This document shows positions 1 to 9,788 of a stretch of DNA of 64,000 bases, one piece after another. How positions within the stretch are numbered: the stretch's first letter is position 1; every line of letters begins with the position of its first letter. Source of the stretch: Gammaproteobacteria bacterium. Its GTDB lineage: Bacteria; Pseudomonadota; Gammaproteobacteria; Pseudomonadales; Azotimanducaceae. The position numbers were made by a program, and so were the translations under genes. The notes under the pieces are model-generated. The model was not told the origin of the DNA and searched no databases. It saw nothing but the letters and a program-made list of their open reading frames with translations. The stretch is taken from assembly GCA_002689445.1 (NCBI GenBank), contig NZGC01000018.1:23279-87278 (forward strand), read 5' to 3'.

Positions 1-2
1 TG

Positions 3-320
3 TCGCTCTATGAAACGCAGCCCTATCAGCGGGGTGGCGTGTTCTTACTCGGCGAGCGCTATGTCATTCCAAGTCTTGCGGTTCAGGTTTCACCGTTATT
101 GTCGTTTAGCGTACAAGGGATCTTTAATCTCGAAGATAACTCCAATTACACCATGCTATCCGCTGAGTATAATGTTGCTGAGAATGTTTATATGGATTTT
201 GGGGTTTATGTTTTTTCAGGTCGTGGTTTGATGTTGAGTCCTCAGCAGTCTTTAATGCTCGGCTCTGAATATGGGGCGAATCCGAATATGCTGTATGCCA
301 GCCTGAGATGGTACTTTTGA
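3..320 (+). CDS. Outer-membrane beta-barrel-like protein, C-terminal fragment
   Basis: The reading frame is open from the left edge of the window, so only the last 105 residues are visible. They alternate polar and hydrophobic residues, with stretches such as LSFSVQGIFNL and VYMDFGVYVFSG that suit amphipathic transmembrane beta strands. The chain ends in Trp-Tyr-Phe, and a terminal aromatic, usually Phe, is the recognition signal used by the BAM complex. I infer an outer-membrane barrel or porin-like protein; the specific family cannot be named. The start lies outside the window, and internal Met or GTG codons in this part are unlikely to be starts. Confidence 0.6.
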   Translation, partial: SLYETQPYQRGGVFLLGERYVIPSLAVQVSPLLSFSVQGIFNLEDNSNYTMLSAEYNVAENVYMDFGVYVFSGRGLMLSPQQSLMLGSEYGANPNMLYASLRWYF

Positions 321-577
321 GGGCTTGAGGTTGATCTTGACCGGCATCAAGCCGAGGTGGTGGAAATCGAGACGGCAGCTCGATGGTCACTCGTAGCAAA
401 GGATGCGCTGCGAGGCGCTTTCTCGGATGACGATGATTCGTCATTGTCGTGTGGCTAAATAACGTGTGTGTGGATGGGATGCTCGAGCGAGCGGGATTGG
501 GTTGATGCCGAGCGGTTTGATCGTTAAAACCTAAGTGATGACTCCATCAAGCGCAGAGGGTCCAAGGGTTAGGTAAG

Positions 578-609
578 GCAGTCGTTGGATAAAGCAGTCG
601 TTAGATAAA
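578..609. repeat. Tandem repeat, two copies of a 16-mer
   Basis: Two adjacent 16-base units, 578-593 and 594-609, differ at a single position (GCAGTCGTTGGATAAA versus GCAGTCGTTAGATAAA). This is the first of three independent short tandem duplications in the gap upstream of holD. Confidence 0.85.
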
Positions 610-643
610 GCAATAATTCAGTATTCATGGTTCAGAGTGAAGC

Positions 644-699
644 GCTAGAAGCTAGGAGCTAGGAGCTAGGAGCTAGGAGCTAGGAGCTAGGAGTTAAGA
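644..699. repeat. Heptameric tandem repeat (GCTAGGA)6
   Basis: Six perfect copies of GCTAGGA run from 651 to 692. A one-mismatch copy precedes them (GCTAGAA, 644-650) and a diverged one follows (GTTAAGA, 693-699). The unit is not a multiple of three, so it would shift frame if translated, and no gene covers it. Copy number of such arrays usually changes by slipped-strand replication, so it could differ between strains. Confidence 0.95.
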
Positions 700-760
700 G
701 TGAACACTAAACAGTTAAGAGTGAAGAGCGAATAGCAAGTCGGGAATCGTTAATATAAAT

Positions 761-838
761 AGAAACAGAAACAGAAACAGAAATAGAAATAGAAGTAGAC
801 GTAGAAGTAGAAACAGCAACCGCAACAGCAATAAGAAT
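761..838. repeat. Degenerate hexameric repeat, about 13 units of AGAAAC type
   Basis: Thirteen consecutive 6-base units start at 761. The first three are exact AGAAAC, and later ones drift through AGAAAT, AGAAGT, AGACGT and AGCAAC. The gradient from perfect to decayed copies suggests an ageing slippage array. It is purine-rich on the plus strand, like several other gene leaders in this window. Confidence 0.9.
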
Positions 839-1035
839 GGGTCAGAGGCAGTATTGGGTATCGAGTAGCGCAGTTTGAGTAGGCCTTTGCTAGGGGCGAT
901 TGCAAGAGTTGGGTTATGTGCCTATAAACGGGCGTTGATGATGAGGTGAGTGGACCGTTACTCGATTGATTAAGGGGTTCAGGGTTTCCAGTGAGGGTGC
1001 GCTACCCAAGGTCTAGCACATAATAAGGTTTTAAG

Positions 1036-1680
1036 ATGGCGACATCACGGCTGCTCTTAGCGGAGCTAGGCATCGATGCTTTTAAACTAAAAGGCAAACG
1101 AAACAGGTCCGAATTAGATGATAACGATCCCGTTGCGGAGTCGTTATCCCCTGCGGCAACCGATCCTACGAATCGAAGTCACGGGGGCACGACTTTCTCC
1201 CCCGAGCACGCAAGGTCGATAGCGGATCCCGAATCCCAAGCGGGAGCAAGGGAGACGCCTCGCTCAGAGCGTTGGCAAATAGAGATCAGAAACTATCGTA
1301 CGATTGCAGCATTGACATTATCAGAAACTGAAACCGATGCTGCGACATCGAGGCGTTTCAGCCAACTGGCGGATGACATCGCGCTGTCAGTTAATGGTTT
1401 GGCGACGGACCCGTTGGTGCAAACCCAGTTGATCGAATTCAATTCTGAGTGGCCAGATGCATCGACAGTAGAGCAGTCTTGGATTACACAATTACCCAAC
1501 CTTATTCTGATATTGGCAGGTGGTAGCGCTGCTGTTAGAGCTTATGTAGAGCAATTGCTGCGCCCAGAGGCCCTATCGAAACGGAGCGTGATAGCCTGCG
1601 AGGACCTCGTGTCGGGATCCCAGGCTGGACCAAATAAGGCAGCTTTGTGGCGGCAAATTCGAGCCTATGATCAACAATAG
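1036..1680 (+). CDS. holD: DNA polymerase III psi subunit (HolD) homolog
   Basis: Psi pairs with chi (holC, at 24.5 kb here) to link the clamp loader to single-stranded DNA-binding protein. Three signs support the call. The N-terminus has a LGIDAFKL block (residues 11-18) like the start of E. coli psi. The C-terminus reads ALWRQIRAYD, resembling ALWQQICTYE of E. coli HolD. The gene overlaps rimI by 14 bases and prfC follows, as in enteric bacteria. The protein has 214 residues against about 137 in E. coli; the extra length is mainly a hydrophilic, probably disordered linker at about residues 22-80. Overall similarity is low, as is normal for psi, so context carries much of the weight. Confidence 0.75.
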   Translation: MATSRLLLAELGIDAFKLKGKRNRSELDDNDPVAESLSPAATDPTNRSHGGTTFSPEHARSIADPESQAGARETPRSERWQIEIRNYRTIAALTLSETETDAATSRRFSQLADDIALSVNGLATDPLVQTQLIEFNSEWPDASTVEQSWITQLPNLILILAGGSAAVRAYVEQLLRPEALSKRSVIACEDLVSGSQAGPNKAALWRQIRAYDQQ

Positions 1681-2134
1681 TTGGGCCGGTCTTGGGTTTA
1701 GGGCGATGCGATTCATTGACTTGCCTTTCGTGATGAAGAACGAAAAAGCAGCGTATTCCCATCCTTGGTCTGAAGGCAATTTTAGAACCAGCCTAAAAGC
1801 GAATGATAGCTGCCAGCTGCTGCAACTCGACGGCGTGACGGTAGGGCATGGCATTTTAAGTGCGGGCGCGGGTGAGGCTCATGTGTTGAACTTGTGTGTG
1901 CACCCGGACTACCAGGGTCAAGGTTTGGGCAAAGCACTGTTAGAGCATTTAATTGGCGAAGCCAAACACCGAAGAGCCAGGAGTTTGTTCCTCGAGGTCA
2001 GAGCCTCAAATCATGTCGCTGCGGCGCTATACGCAGGTCTCGGGTTTAACGAAATCGGTCGCCGGCCCGGTTATTATCCCTTGGATGGTAGAAGGCGAGA
2101 GGACGCGCTCGTGATGGGCAAAGAACTGTTTTAG
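1667..2134 (+). CDS. rimI: Ribosomal protein S18 alanine N-acetyltransferase RimI
   Basis: This is a GNAT-fold enzyme of 155 residues that transfers acetyl from acetyl-CoA to the N-terminal alanine of ribosomal protein S18. The acetyl-CoA pyrophosphate loop is clear as HPDYQGQGLGKALLEHLI (about residues 83-100). It is followed by the RimI signature LEVRASNHVAAALYAGLGF and a RRPGYYP block. The start at 1667 lies inside the end of holD, which implies co-transcription and probably translational coupling. The length fits the family. Confidence 0.93.
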   Translation: MINNSWAGLGFRAMRFIDLPFVMKNEKAAYSHPWSEGNFRTSLKANDSCQLLQLDGVTVGHGILSAGAGEAHVLNLCVHPDYQGQGLGKALLEHLIGEAKHRRARSLFLEVRASNHVAAALYAGLGFNEIGRRPGYYPLDGRRREDALVMGKELF

Positions 2135-2155
2135 CGCTTCGAGCCTTCGCAAGGC

Positions 2156-2161
2156 TATAAT
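2156..2161 (+). promoter_or_regulatory. Probable -10 element upstream of prfC
   Basis: A perfect TATAAT lies 28 bases before the prfC start and is followed by a GC-rich GCGCGCC discriminator. No good -35 hexamer sits at the usual distance, so this is a partial promoter call. Confidence 0.5.
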
Positions 2162-2188
2162 GCGCGCCACAAAAAAAGAGATGACCTC

Positions 2189-3766
2189 ATGGCCAGCACC
2201 GAAGTCGATCGCCGGCGAACCTTCGCGATCATATCTCACCCTGATGCGGGTAAGACAACCATCACCGAGAAGTTATTGCTGTTAGGCAAGGCCATCGCTT
2301 TGGCTGGTACGGTTAAATCTAAAAAGTCAGATCGCTATGCGACGTCCGATTGGATGGCGATGGAAAAAGAGCGAGGGATATCGGTAACAACGTCGGTCAT
2401 GCAGTTTCCCTACAAAGAGTGTGTCGTGAATTTGCTCGATACGCCGGGGCACGAGGATTTTTCGGAAGATACCTATCGGACGCTGACCGCGGTTGATTCT
2501 GTGTTGATGGTCATCGATGGTGCCAAAGGGGTCGAAGACCGAACCATCAAGTTGATGGAAGTTTGCCGTCTAAGGGATACCCCAATCCTGACCTTTATCA
2601 ATAAGTTAGACAGAGAGGTGCGAGACCCAATAGAGATACTCGACGAAGTGGAATCTGTCTTGAATATCCAATGCGCGCCGATGACTTGGCCAATTGGTAT
2701 GGGACCCAGTTTTCAAGGGGTGTACCACCTTTATGAGGATTGTATTTATCCCTACCGTGGTGAGGTTAAAGCTCCTTTGGAAGATCCTGAACGTATCCAA
2801 GGTTTAGCCAGCGATGCAGCGCGGGCGTACTTAGGCGATGCTTGGCAACCGCTCTCCGACGAAATTGAGCTGGTACGTGGTGCGTCGGCAGTCTTTGATC
2901 AAGCTGCTTACTTGGCTGGGGAATTATCGCCGGTTTATTTTGGCACGGCATTGCGGAATTTTGGGGTCATGGAAATGCTTGACGGATTTGTGACCATGTC
3001 GCCTCCTCCTTTGCCTCGAGCAACGACCGGCGCGGAGGTCAATCCCGATGACGCCGAGTTTTCAGGCTTTGTTTTTAAGATTCAGGCCAACATGGACCCC
3101 AAACACCGAGACCGAATTGCGTTCCTTAGAGTGTGTTCAGGGAATTATGTGCAAGGCATGCGCATGCATCATGTTCGCCTGGGTAAGGATGTCAAAGTGA
3201 CCGATGCGGTGACCTTTCTAGCAGGAGAGCGTTCGACTACCGCCAAGGCCTATGCCGGTGACATCATTGGTTTACATAATCATGGCACGATTCAAATTGG
3301 CGATACGTTTAGTAGTGGCAGAAAAGATCGGTTTATTGGTGTGCCTCATTTTGCGCCGGAATTGTTTCGTAGAGTGCGGTTGAAGGATCCACTCAAGAGT
3401 AAACAGCTTCGCCAAGGTCTTACCCAACTGTCCGAAGAGGGCGCAACCCAGGTGTTTATGCCTTTGGCAAACAACGATCTGATTTTAGGTGCGGTTGGAA
3501 TTCTGCAGTTTGATGTGGTCGCTTACCGTTTGAGGGATGAATATAAAGTCGAATGCGGATATGAATCTGTGGGCGTGACCACAGCCCGTTGGGTGGTGTG
3601 TGATGACGTCAAAAAACTTGAAGAATTCAAACGTAAGGCTGCAGGCCAGTTGGCAGTCGATGGCGGTGGATATTTAACCTATCTCGCGCCTTCGAGAGTG
3701 AATCTGACATTAATCGAAGAGCGCTGGCCTGAAATTTCATTCAGAGCAACGCGAGAAATCAGTTAA
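2189..3766 (+). CDS. prfC: Peptide chain release factor 3
   Basis: RF3 is the translational GTPase that removes RF1 or RF2 from the ribosome after termination. At 525 residues it has the normal length. The GTPase motifs are visible: G1 HPDAGKTT near residue 17, the switch I region with [14 protein letters not shown]3 DTPGHEDF near 86 and G4 NKLD near 139. The order [16 protein letters not shown] is characteristic of RF3 rather than EF-G. The stop codon overlaps that of convergent fabY: the palindrome GTTAAC at 3762-3767 supplies a stop on both strands. Confidence 0.98.
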   Translation: MASTEVDRRRTFAIISHPDAGKTTITEKLLLLGKAIALAGTVKSKKSDRYATSDWMAMEKERGISVTTSVMQFPYKECVVNLLDTPGHEDFSEDTYRTLTAVDSVLMVIDGAKGVEDRTIKLMEVCRLRDTPILTFINKLDREVRDPIEILDEVESVLNIQCAPMTWPIGMGPSFQGVYHLYEDCIYPYRGEVKAPLEDPERIQGLASDAARAYLGDAWQPLSDEIELVRGASAVFDQAAYLAGELSPVYFGTALRNFGVMEMLDGFVTMSPPPLPRATTGAEVNPDDAEFSGFVFKIQANMDPKHRDRIAFLRVCSGNYVQGMRMHHVRLGKDVKVTDAVTFLAGERSTTAKAYAGDIIGLHNHGTIQIGDTFSSGRKDRFIGVPHFAPELFRRVRLKDPLKSKQLRQGLTQLSEEGATQVFMPLANNDLILGAVGILQFDVVAYRLRDEYKVECGYESVGVTTARWVVCDDVKKLEEFKRKAAGQLAVDGGGYLTYLAPSRVNLTLIEERWPEISFRATREIS

Positions 3767-5607
3767 CACATGTCCTTAAATGGGTTGTCAATGGCCAGTG
3801 AGATGGGTTGCGCCATTCCGGGTATCGCAATTTTTTGGTCGTCAACATCCAGATCGCTGCCCTCAACGACACCCTCTCCAAAGCGATAGATTGGGCTGGT
3901 TTCTTGCCTCATGCTGGCAGCATCGTAGGCTGCCGATGCCGCTTTGACGCCTTCTTGTTTGCGATTAAAGGTAGCCATAGCGTTCCTGCCGTGACGCTTT
4001 TGCAGCATCGCTTCGGTAACACTCGGCGATAAAATGGCTGCGGTCGCATTGTTTCCACCGAACCCTTTTGAATTGATGAAGGTGGCTTTGATGTCGGTGG
4101 GTGCCATCTCTTGGTGAGCCAATAAAAAGTTCAATCGATCTTGATGAACATCCTCTGCGATACGCTCAATGGTATTAATACCTGGCAAGATGCCATCCTG
4201 CCAGAAACCCAAAGAGGCAATAATTTGATCACCGGAGGCGCAGGCCAGTGAATGGCCAACGTAAGCTTTGATCGCCGTGACTGGCCACTCTTTTATGCCA
4301 TAGGCACGCGCCATCTCGCTAAAGATATGCGATTCTGTCACCCGATTTTGGGGAGTGCCGGTGCCATGTGCCTGCATGTAGGTGTGATGTTTGAGCGCAT
4401 CATCTCCAAGAATGGCTCGAACAACGCCCATGGCTTTGCCAACCGTAAGATAATTGCCAATCCCAGGACCAGGGATGGATTTCTTGAAACCATCGGCGTT
4501 AACGTAGACATCGGCGACTGCGCCATGGACTTGCGCACCCAGTTCGACCGCGAGGGCGTCATCAAATAAAATAACAAATTGAGATGCCTCAGCCAGCGTA
4601 AAGCCACAATTGTCAGCAAAGGGACGGCACGCGCGTTGATGATCGGGCTGGCCATCGGTAATACCATCCAGCTTACACAACGGGTCATCTTCAGCGAGGG
4701 CCCCCATGGTGCGATAACCCTCGATGACCTCGGGAGTAATCGGCGCCTCGCTTGAGCCGATCACCGCGACGCGGCACTGGCCAGAGCGGATGTCCGAAAT
4801 GCCTTGCCTTAAGTTGTATAAGAATGTTGCACAAGCACCAACGTTGGCGCCCGTGGCGCCAACACTGCCTAAAATGTAAGCATTGACAAAATCTGCCGTC
4901 ATTTCTGCGAGCCCCAAGGGGCAATTCTTTGCGCTAACACGCTTTCCGAGCAGTGCCGACTGAAGCATGCCAGCAGACCCATTAAAATCGAGTTGGCCCA
5001 TGGCACTGCTGGCGTAAACAGCTATTTGATCACCCGGTACTCGATCCCGAACTTGCTCCCAAGGGATTCCAAGGGAAGAGATGGCGTCTGAGGCACCAAA
5101 GACTGTCAACTGCAGACCTCTGGGATGACTCCGTGATTGATAGAGCGCCTCTGGATTGAAGCCAGAAGGCAGTTGTCCGGCGGAATTTACCTTGGAGGCG
5201 CGGCCATCGGGAAACAAGACATCAAGCGGCTGATCGGTTGTAACTTTGACGTTGCCGTCATCGAGAGGGACTACTGTCCAGCTGCTTGGGACGGATTCCG
5301 GTAGTTGCGATTTTCGGATTGAAAACGTTAGAGGCTCTGATGAGAGGCTATTGAGTGCGCCCTGTTTGTTGGCACGATAGTAAGCCGGATCAAATAGATT
5401 GTCGGTGATCTTACGAATTAGGGTGTTGGGTAAGATATGCTCAGCGTCGGCTTCGCAGTTCATCAAGGCAGCCAGCGATTGTAGTGTGCTGGTTTTTTTC
5501 TCGGTAGAGAGCTGATCAAAGACCAAGCGCCGGTAGCCGTGGTGACCGGAACTCCGTCCCGCCGGATTGATACCGCCAAAACCGACGATAACGGGTAATC
5601 GGTTCAA
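3763..5607 (-). CDS. fabY: Beta-ketoacyl-ACP synthase, FabY type
   Basis: This large ketoacyl synthase resembles FabY of Pseudomonas aeruginosa, which condenses acetyl-CoA with malonyl-ACP and can replace FabH in starting fatty-acid synthesis. The N-terminal [18 protein letters not shown] block and the unusual length (about 614 residues against about 410 for FabB/F) fit that class. The Cys-His-His triad is present as Cys259 (GACATF), His414 (AHGTGTP) and His452 (VGHSLACA), numbered from the chosen start. I chose TTG at 5607 because GAGGGGG lies eight bases upstream and known FabY proteins start just before [10 protein letters not shown]; a longer frame opens at 5655. Whether it supports growth without FabH cannot be seen here. 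Confidence 0.9.
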   Translation of the reverse strand: MNRLPVIVGFGGINPAGRSSGHHGYRRLVFDQLSTEKKTSTLQSLAALMNCEADAEHILPNTLIRKITDNLFDPAYYRANKQGALNSLSSEPLTFSIRKSQLPESVPSSWTVVPLDDGNVKVTTDQPLDVLFPDGRASKVNSAGQLPSGFNPEALYQSRSHPRGLQLTVFGASDAISSLGIPWEQVRDRVPGDQIAVYASSAMGQLDFNGSAGMLQSALLGKRVSAKNCPLGLAEMTADFVNAYILGSVGATGANVGACATFLYNLRQGISDIRSGQCRVAVIGSSEAPITPEVIEGYRTMGALAEDDPLCKLDGITDGQPDHQRACRPFADNCGFTLAEASQFVILFDDALAVELGAQVHGAVADVYVNADGFKKSIPGPGIGNYLTVGKAMGVVRAILGDDALKHHTYMQAHGTGTPQNRVTESHIFSEMARAYGIKEWPVTAIKAYVGHSLACASGDQIIASLGFWQDGILPGINTIERIAEDVHQDRLNFLLAHQEMAPTDIKATFINSKGFGGNNATAAILSPSVTEAMLQKRHGRNAMATFNRKQEGVKAASAAYDAASMRQETSPIYRFGEGVVEGSDLDVDDQKIAIPGMAQPISLAIDNPFKDMC

Positions 5608-5704
5608 GATGTAAACCCCCTCAATGGATAGTCCATTGTAATCCCCGGGGGACAAATAAATCCAGAAATTTGACCCTTAACCACCCCATGACGCTCGATT
5701 TGAC

Positions 5705-6883
5705 TTAAACCAGCTCGATGGCCACAGCAGTTGCCTCGCCACCGCCAATACACAATGAGGCGATACCTTTTTTCTTCCCCTTTTGCTGTAACGCATGCAT
5801 CAAGGTGACAATCAGCCGAGAGCCTGTCGAGCCGATGGGGTGGCCTTGAGCGCAAGCCCCGCCGTGGATATTGACCTTGGCCGGATCGATGCCCACTTCT
5901 TTCATCGTTAACATGGTGACCATGGCAAAAGCCTCGTTGATCTCAAATAAATCCACCTCATCTAGACTCCAATCGACTTTCACGAGTAGTTTTTTAATGG
6001 CGTCAATTGGGGCGAGAGTGAATTCCGCGGGATGGCGAGAGTGCGTTGCATGACCCACCAATTTTGCAATCGGTGTCAGTTGCTTGGCAGCCACGGCTTC
6101 TGCGCTGGCAAGAACCAAGGCTGAGGCACCGTCGGAGATTGAGCTGGCATTGGCAGCTGTCACTGTGCCATCGTTTTTAAAAGCAGGCTTTAAGCCACGA
6201 ATCTTATCGATTTTGGCATTTCCGGGTTGTTCGTCAGTATCGATCGTCAACACCCCCTGGCGGGTTTTAACGGCAACAGGCACAATTTCAGCAGCCAAGG
6301 CGCCGGAGTCAATGGCATCAAGCGCACGCTGCAGGCTACCAATGGCGTAATCGTCCATTTCCTCTCGTGTCAGCTGATATTGATCAGCGACATCTTGAGC
6401 AAAAGCGCCCATGAGTCGGCCGGTTTTTGCATCTTCTAAACCATCGGTAAACATCGCGTCTTGCAGTTCGCCATGCCCCATCCGCAAGCCTGTTCGCACC
6501 TTGGGTACAAGATAGGGGGCGTTGCTCATACTTTCCATGCCGCCGGCAACCATCACTTCATTGGTGCCTGCTTTGATCAGGTCGTGCGCCAGCATAGTCG
6601 CCTTCATACCCGATCCACAGAGTTTGTTGATCGTGGTCGCCCCAACGCTGTCTGGAATCCCTGCATCAATGGCGGCTTGTCGCGCGGGTCCTTGCCGAAG
6701 CCCACTGGGTAGTACGCACCCCATAATGACCTCGTCAATATCGGCGCCAGCGATCGCTGACCGCTCAAGGGCTGCTTCAATGGCAACCTGTCCGAGCTCC
6801 ACCGCAGTTAGAGAAGACAAGTCTCCTTGCAGTCCACCCATTGGGGTTCGCGCGCCTGCGGTAATAAAGACATCTTGGGTCAT
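5705..6883 (-). CDS. Acetyl-CoA acetyltransferase (thiolase)
   Basis: A 392-residue thiolase of the AtoB/PhaA group, which joins or splits acetoacetyl-CoA and acetyl-CoA in the cytoplasm. All three catalytic residues stand at the canonical places: Cys89 in NKLCGSG, His348 in GHPIGSTG and Cys378 in CIGGGE. An AAGGA ribosome site lies a few bases before the ATG. It sits about 0.1 kb upstream of fabY on the same strand and is divergent from a MaoC-type hydratase, so a role in short-chain acyl-CoA or polyhydroxyalkanoate metabolism is plausible. Sequence alone does not separate biosynthetic from degradative use. Confidence 0.93.
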   Translation of the reverse strand: MTQDVFITAGARTPMGGLQGDLSSLTAVELGQVAIEAALERSAIAGADIDEVIMGCVLPSGLRQGPARQAAIDAGIPDSVGATTINKLCGSGMKATMLAHDLIKAGTNEVMVAGGMESMSNAPYLVPKVRTGLRMGHGELQDAMFTDGLEDAKTGRLMGAFAQDVADQYQLTREEMDDYAIGSLQRALDAIDSGALAAEIVPVAVKTRQGVLTIDTDEQPGNAKIDKIRGLKPAFKNDGTVTAANASSISDGASALVLASAEAVAAKQLTPIAKLVGHATHSRHPAEFTLAPIDAIKKLLVKVDWSLDEVDLFEINEAFAMVTMLTMKEVGIDPAKVNIHGGACAQGHPIGSTGSRLIVTLMHALQQKGKKKGIASLCIGGGEATAVAIELV

Positions 6884-7072
6884 GGCAGTTTTCCTTTGTT
6901 TTCAGCTTAGGGTGTGTAGCACCGGTTTTGGCCCTCAGCGGTCGACTGATGAGGCAAAAAATTTGGCTCCAATGAGGATAAACGAACCCGGATCGCAAGG
7001 CCAGTGTTGGGCAGGTTCCAGGAACGTTTGTGATAGGATAAGGGCTCATTTTTTCATCGGGAGCGTAGCGCT

Positions 7073-7558
7073 ATGTCGAGTCAGGCCGAAGCCGCATTGG
7101 CAGTATTTAAAACCTTAGAAGGGACTGAAGAAGGGGTAGGCGATTGGTTAGAAATTGACCAAGAAAGAATTAATCTGTTTGCCGATGCGACGCTTGATCA
7201 CCAGTTTATACATATCGATCCTGAAAAATCTGCGGCCATGTCCCCCTACAAGGTGACTATCGCGCATGGATTCTTAACCTTAAGTCTGATTGTTCACTTA
7301 GGGAGCAGTGTGCCTACGCCAAAACCAGAAGCGCTCAAGGGCGTGTTTATGGGCGTAAATTACGGGATGGATAAGGTTCGGTTTCCTGCGCCAGTGCCAG
7401 TGAATTCAAAAGTCAGGGCCAGGCACACTCTGATGCTCGCGGAACTTAAAGGATCGAACACAATCCAACTTAAACGTCAGGTGACGGTGGAGTGCGAGGG
7501 ATCTGATAAGCCGGTTTGCGTGGCAGAGTCGTTGACGCGTCTGATGTACGCCGATTGA
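7073..7558 (+). CDS. MaoC-family (R)-specific enoyl-CoA hydratase-like protein
   Basis: A 161-residue hot-dog-fold hydratase of the MaoC/NodN type. The dehydratase signature is present: Asp42 and His47 in the LDHQFIHID block, and AHGFLTLSL at about residues 64-72. Enzymes of this fold hydrate trans-2-enoyl-CoA, often with R specificity. GGGAG precedes the start. It is divergent from the thiolase with a gap of about 190 bases, suggesting a shared control region. The true substrate is unknown; NodN-like relatives are often annotated only as MaoC dehydratases. Confidence 0.85.
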   Translation: MSSQAEAALAVFKTLEGTEEGVGDWLEIDQERINLFADATLDHQFIHIDPEKSAAMSPYKVTIAHGFLTLSLIVHLGSSVPTPKPEALKGVFMGVNYGMDKVRFPAPVPVNSKVRARHTLMLAELKGSNTIQLKRQVTVECEGSDKPVCVAESLTRLMYAD

Positions 7559-7649
7559 GAGGCCGTTGCAGCCCCAAAGGGCGAGAGACAGGCGATAAGA
7601 CCCGAGAAACAAGAGACAAGAGACGCGACTTGAAGAGAAGGAACTAATT

Positions 7650-9188
7650 ATGGGTTCAACCACCGTGATTGCTGAGGCTGACCTAATTCAAAGCATACAG
7701 GATGCCCTGCAATACATTTCTTATTATCACCCGGTTGATTTCATTCAGGCGGTTCATCAGGCTTACGAGCGAGAAGCCTCGTCGGCAGCGAAAGATGCGA
7801 TGGCTCAGATCTTAATCAATTCAAGAATGTGCGCTGAAGGACATCGGCCCATCTGTCAGGATACGGGCATTGTCAACGTATTTGTCTCGGTGGGAATGCA
7901 GGTCCGCTTCGAAACTGAGCAATCTCTAGAGACGCTGATCAATGAAGGGGTGCGACGAGCCTATGCCTTACCGGACAATGTGTTGAGGGCATCCGTCTTG
8001 GCTGATCCCGCGGGCGCTCGTACCAACACGAAAGACAACACTCCAGCAGTCATTCACACAGAGCTTGTGCCTGGCAATGAAGTGAGTATTCATGTGGCCG
8101 CAAAGGGCGGTGGCTCTGAAGCCAAGTCGAAGCTTGCCATGCTAAATCCTGCAGACAGTATTGTCGATTGGGTGCTTAAAACCGTGCCGACGATGGGGGC
8201 TGGCTGGTGCCCGCCAGGCATGCTGGGGATTGGTATCGGCGGCACCGCGGAGAAAGCTATGTTGCTCGCCAAGCGCTCACTCATGGATGATATTGATATC
8301 CAGTCGCTGCAGGATCGGGGTCCTACCAATAAGCTGGAGGAATTGCGGTTAGAGATTTTTGAAAAAGTTAACGCCCTGGGTATCGGTGCGCAAGGATTGG
8401 GCGGCTTGACCACGGTGCTGGATGTTAAGATTTTAGATTATCCGACCCATGCGGCAAATTTACCGGTGGCGATGATTCCAAATTGTGCGGCAACTCGCCA
8501 CGTTCACTTTGTTCTGGATGGCAGTGGCCCAGCTGAACTGACTGCACCTGCAGTATCTGATTGGCCGGATATCACCTGGAACCCCTCGACCGGTGCAAGG
8601 CAGGTGGATCTTAATAAGGTGACGGCAGAGGACGTTGCAGCCTGGAAGCCGGGCGAGACCTTACTGTTGTCAGGTAAAATGTTGACCGGTCGAGACGCCG
8701 CCCACAAGCGCATCAGAGATCTTTTGGCGGCGGGAGAGTCGTTGCCTGACGGCATCGATTTGCAGGGCAAGTTTATCTACTATGTTGGCCCGGTGGATCC
8801 TGTTAGAGATGAAGTGGTTGGGCCAGCGGGGCCAACCACGGCAACTCGAATGGACGGATTTACGGAAATGATGCTCTCCGAAACGGGGCTATTAGGCATG
8901 GTGGGTAAAGCCGAGCGTGGGCCGGTTGCTATCGAGGCCATCAAAGACCACAAAGCCGTTTACCTGATGGCAGTGGGCGGTGCTGCATTCTTGGTGTCGA
9001 AAGCGATTCGTCAGTCGCGGATTGTGGCCTTTGAGGATCTTGGCATGGAGGCGATTCACGAGTTTGAAGTCAAGGATATGCCTGTCACGGTAGCGGTTGA
9101 TAGTCGAGGTGTTTCGGTCCATCAAACTGGCCCCAAACTTTGGCAAGAGAAGATCGGTATAATTCCACTACAATCGGTTGAGGCGTAG
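7650..9188 (+). CDS. fumA: Fumarate hydratase, class I (iron-sulfur type)
   Basis: Class I fumarase interconverts fumarate and malate in the TCA cycle using an oxygen-sensitive [4Fe-4S] cluster. Both halves of the fused enzyme are present in 512 residues. Three cysteines suited to the cluster are Cys69 (RPICQDTG), Cys187 (GWCPPGM) and Cys279 (NCAATRH). The C-terminal half has the YYVGPVDPVRDEVVGPAGPT block typical of the beta domain. AAGGA lies eight bases before the ATG. The 90-base leader is purine-rich (repeated AAGAGACA). The isc operon at 55 kb would supply its cluster. Confidence 0.95.
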   Translation: MGSTTVIAEADLIQSIQDALQYISYYHPVDFIQAVHQAYEREASSAAKDAMAQILINSRMCAEGHRPICQDTGIVNVFVSVGMQVRFETEQSLETLINEGVRRAYALPDNVLRASVLADPAGARTNTKDNTPAVIHTELVPGNEVSIHVAAKGGGSEAKSKLAMLNPADSIVDWVLKTVPTMGAGWCPPGMLGIGIGGTAEKAMLLAKRSLMDDIDIQSLQDRGPTNKLEELRLEIFEKVNALGIGAQGLGGLTTVLDVKILDYPTHAANLPVAMIPNCAATRHVHFVLDGSGPAELTAPAVSDWPDITWNPSTGARQVDLNKVTAEDVAAWKPGETLLLSGKMLTGRDAAHKRIRDLLAAGESLPDGIDLQGKFIYYVGPVDPVRDEVVGPAGPTTATRMDGFTEMMLSETGLLGMVGKAERGPVAIEAIKDHKAVYLMAVGGAAFLVSKAIRQSRIVAFEDLGMEAIHEFEVKDMPVTVAVDSRGVSVHQTGPKLWQEKIGIIPLQSVEA

Positions 9189-9788
9189 CGTTGGCTCAGT
9201 CTGAAGTTCCTCGGTTCGGGTAGCCTGACCCAGCGGATAATACGATAAGACACTACCCAAAATGGGTGAGAGGTTAGTCGTAAACACCGTTGCGCCACTC
9301 GATAAGACCTCAGGGGGACACGGGTTTTGAGGATGCGCTGAAACGCGCCATAAAGCGAACTGAAGTTTTTAAGTTGATAAGAAGATGTCTACGCAGACGA
9401 GAAGGATGTTAAGCAGGTAAGAGATTAAGCAGGGAAGCCTTTAACTCGGTAAGAGCTGAAGCAGGTATGAGGGTCAGTGAGTGAGCGTTCTAAGCAGAGC
9501 GCAGATGAGCGCGCTAGCGACAAAGAACGCAAGGGTGCTACCCCTTCGCCGAATGATGCCAACGGAACAGGATTCGGGCGGGATATAATAGGAAAAGATT
9601 GGTTTAAAGGTGGTGATCAGGGAGGCGTTCGCTGGAACGGTACGAGTTCAATGACGCTTAGCGCTGCAAGGCAAAATGTCAGGGTGCTAGCGGTAAACTG
9701 ATGTCGACTCAAAAGAGTCGGAACAAGAAACAAAGGTGTTCGACAAGTTGCCAGAAGGCGGGCTGTCGAGAAGGGTGATAACACAAGG
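9189..9788. other. Purine-rich 0.6-kb leader with degenerate repeats
   Basis: The stretch between fumarase and the fused carboxylase has no strong gene. From about 9360 to 9480 and again from 9710 to 9788 it is purine-rich on the plus strand. It carries about three decayed copies of a TTAAGCAGGTAAGAG-like unit between 9409 and 9470. A small hairpin (ACCCA-AAA-TGGGT) lies near 9253-9267. One weak reading frame is listed separately. Confidence 0.55.
9477..9701 (+). CDS. Possible small hypothetical protein
   Basis: A 74-codon frame begins with GTG and has GAGGG about seven bases upstream. The product is hydrophilic, rich in Ser, Arg, Lys and Gly, with no recognisable motif or membrane segment. 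It lies within a purine-rich, repeat-bearing leader upstream of the carboxylase, so an open frame could arise by chance. I keep it only as a low-confidence candidate; it could also be an upstream leader peptide. Confidence 0.2.
   Translation: MSERSKQSADERASDKERKGATPSPNDANGTGFGRDIIGKDWFKGGDQGGVRWNGTSSMTLSAARQNVRVLAVN

Larger units (their letters stand above)
321..1035. other. Repeat-rich intergenic region of about 0.7 kb
   Basis: No convincing gene is visible between the outer-membrane protein and holD. The stretch holds three separate short tandem repeats (annotated individually) and is increasingly purine-rich on the plus strand between about 550 and 840. From 840 to 1035 the sequence is unremarkable, and no clear sigma-70 promoter or terminator stood out. 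Confidence 0.6.

Noticed and set aside
2941..2954. Second sigma-54-like site (TGGCACG then TTGC) inside prfC
   Set aside because: The GG and GC elements are nine bases apart rather than ten, and the site lies within a conserved coding region.
6522..7118. 198-codon frame antisense to the thiolase start and running into the MaoC gene
   Set aside because: A shadow of the thiolase frame; the product is of low-complexity composition and crosses the real divergent promoter region.
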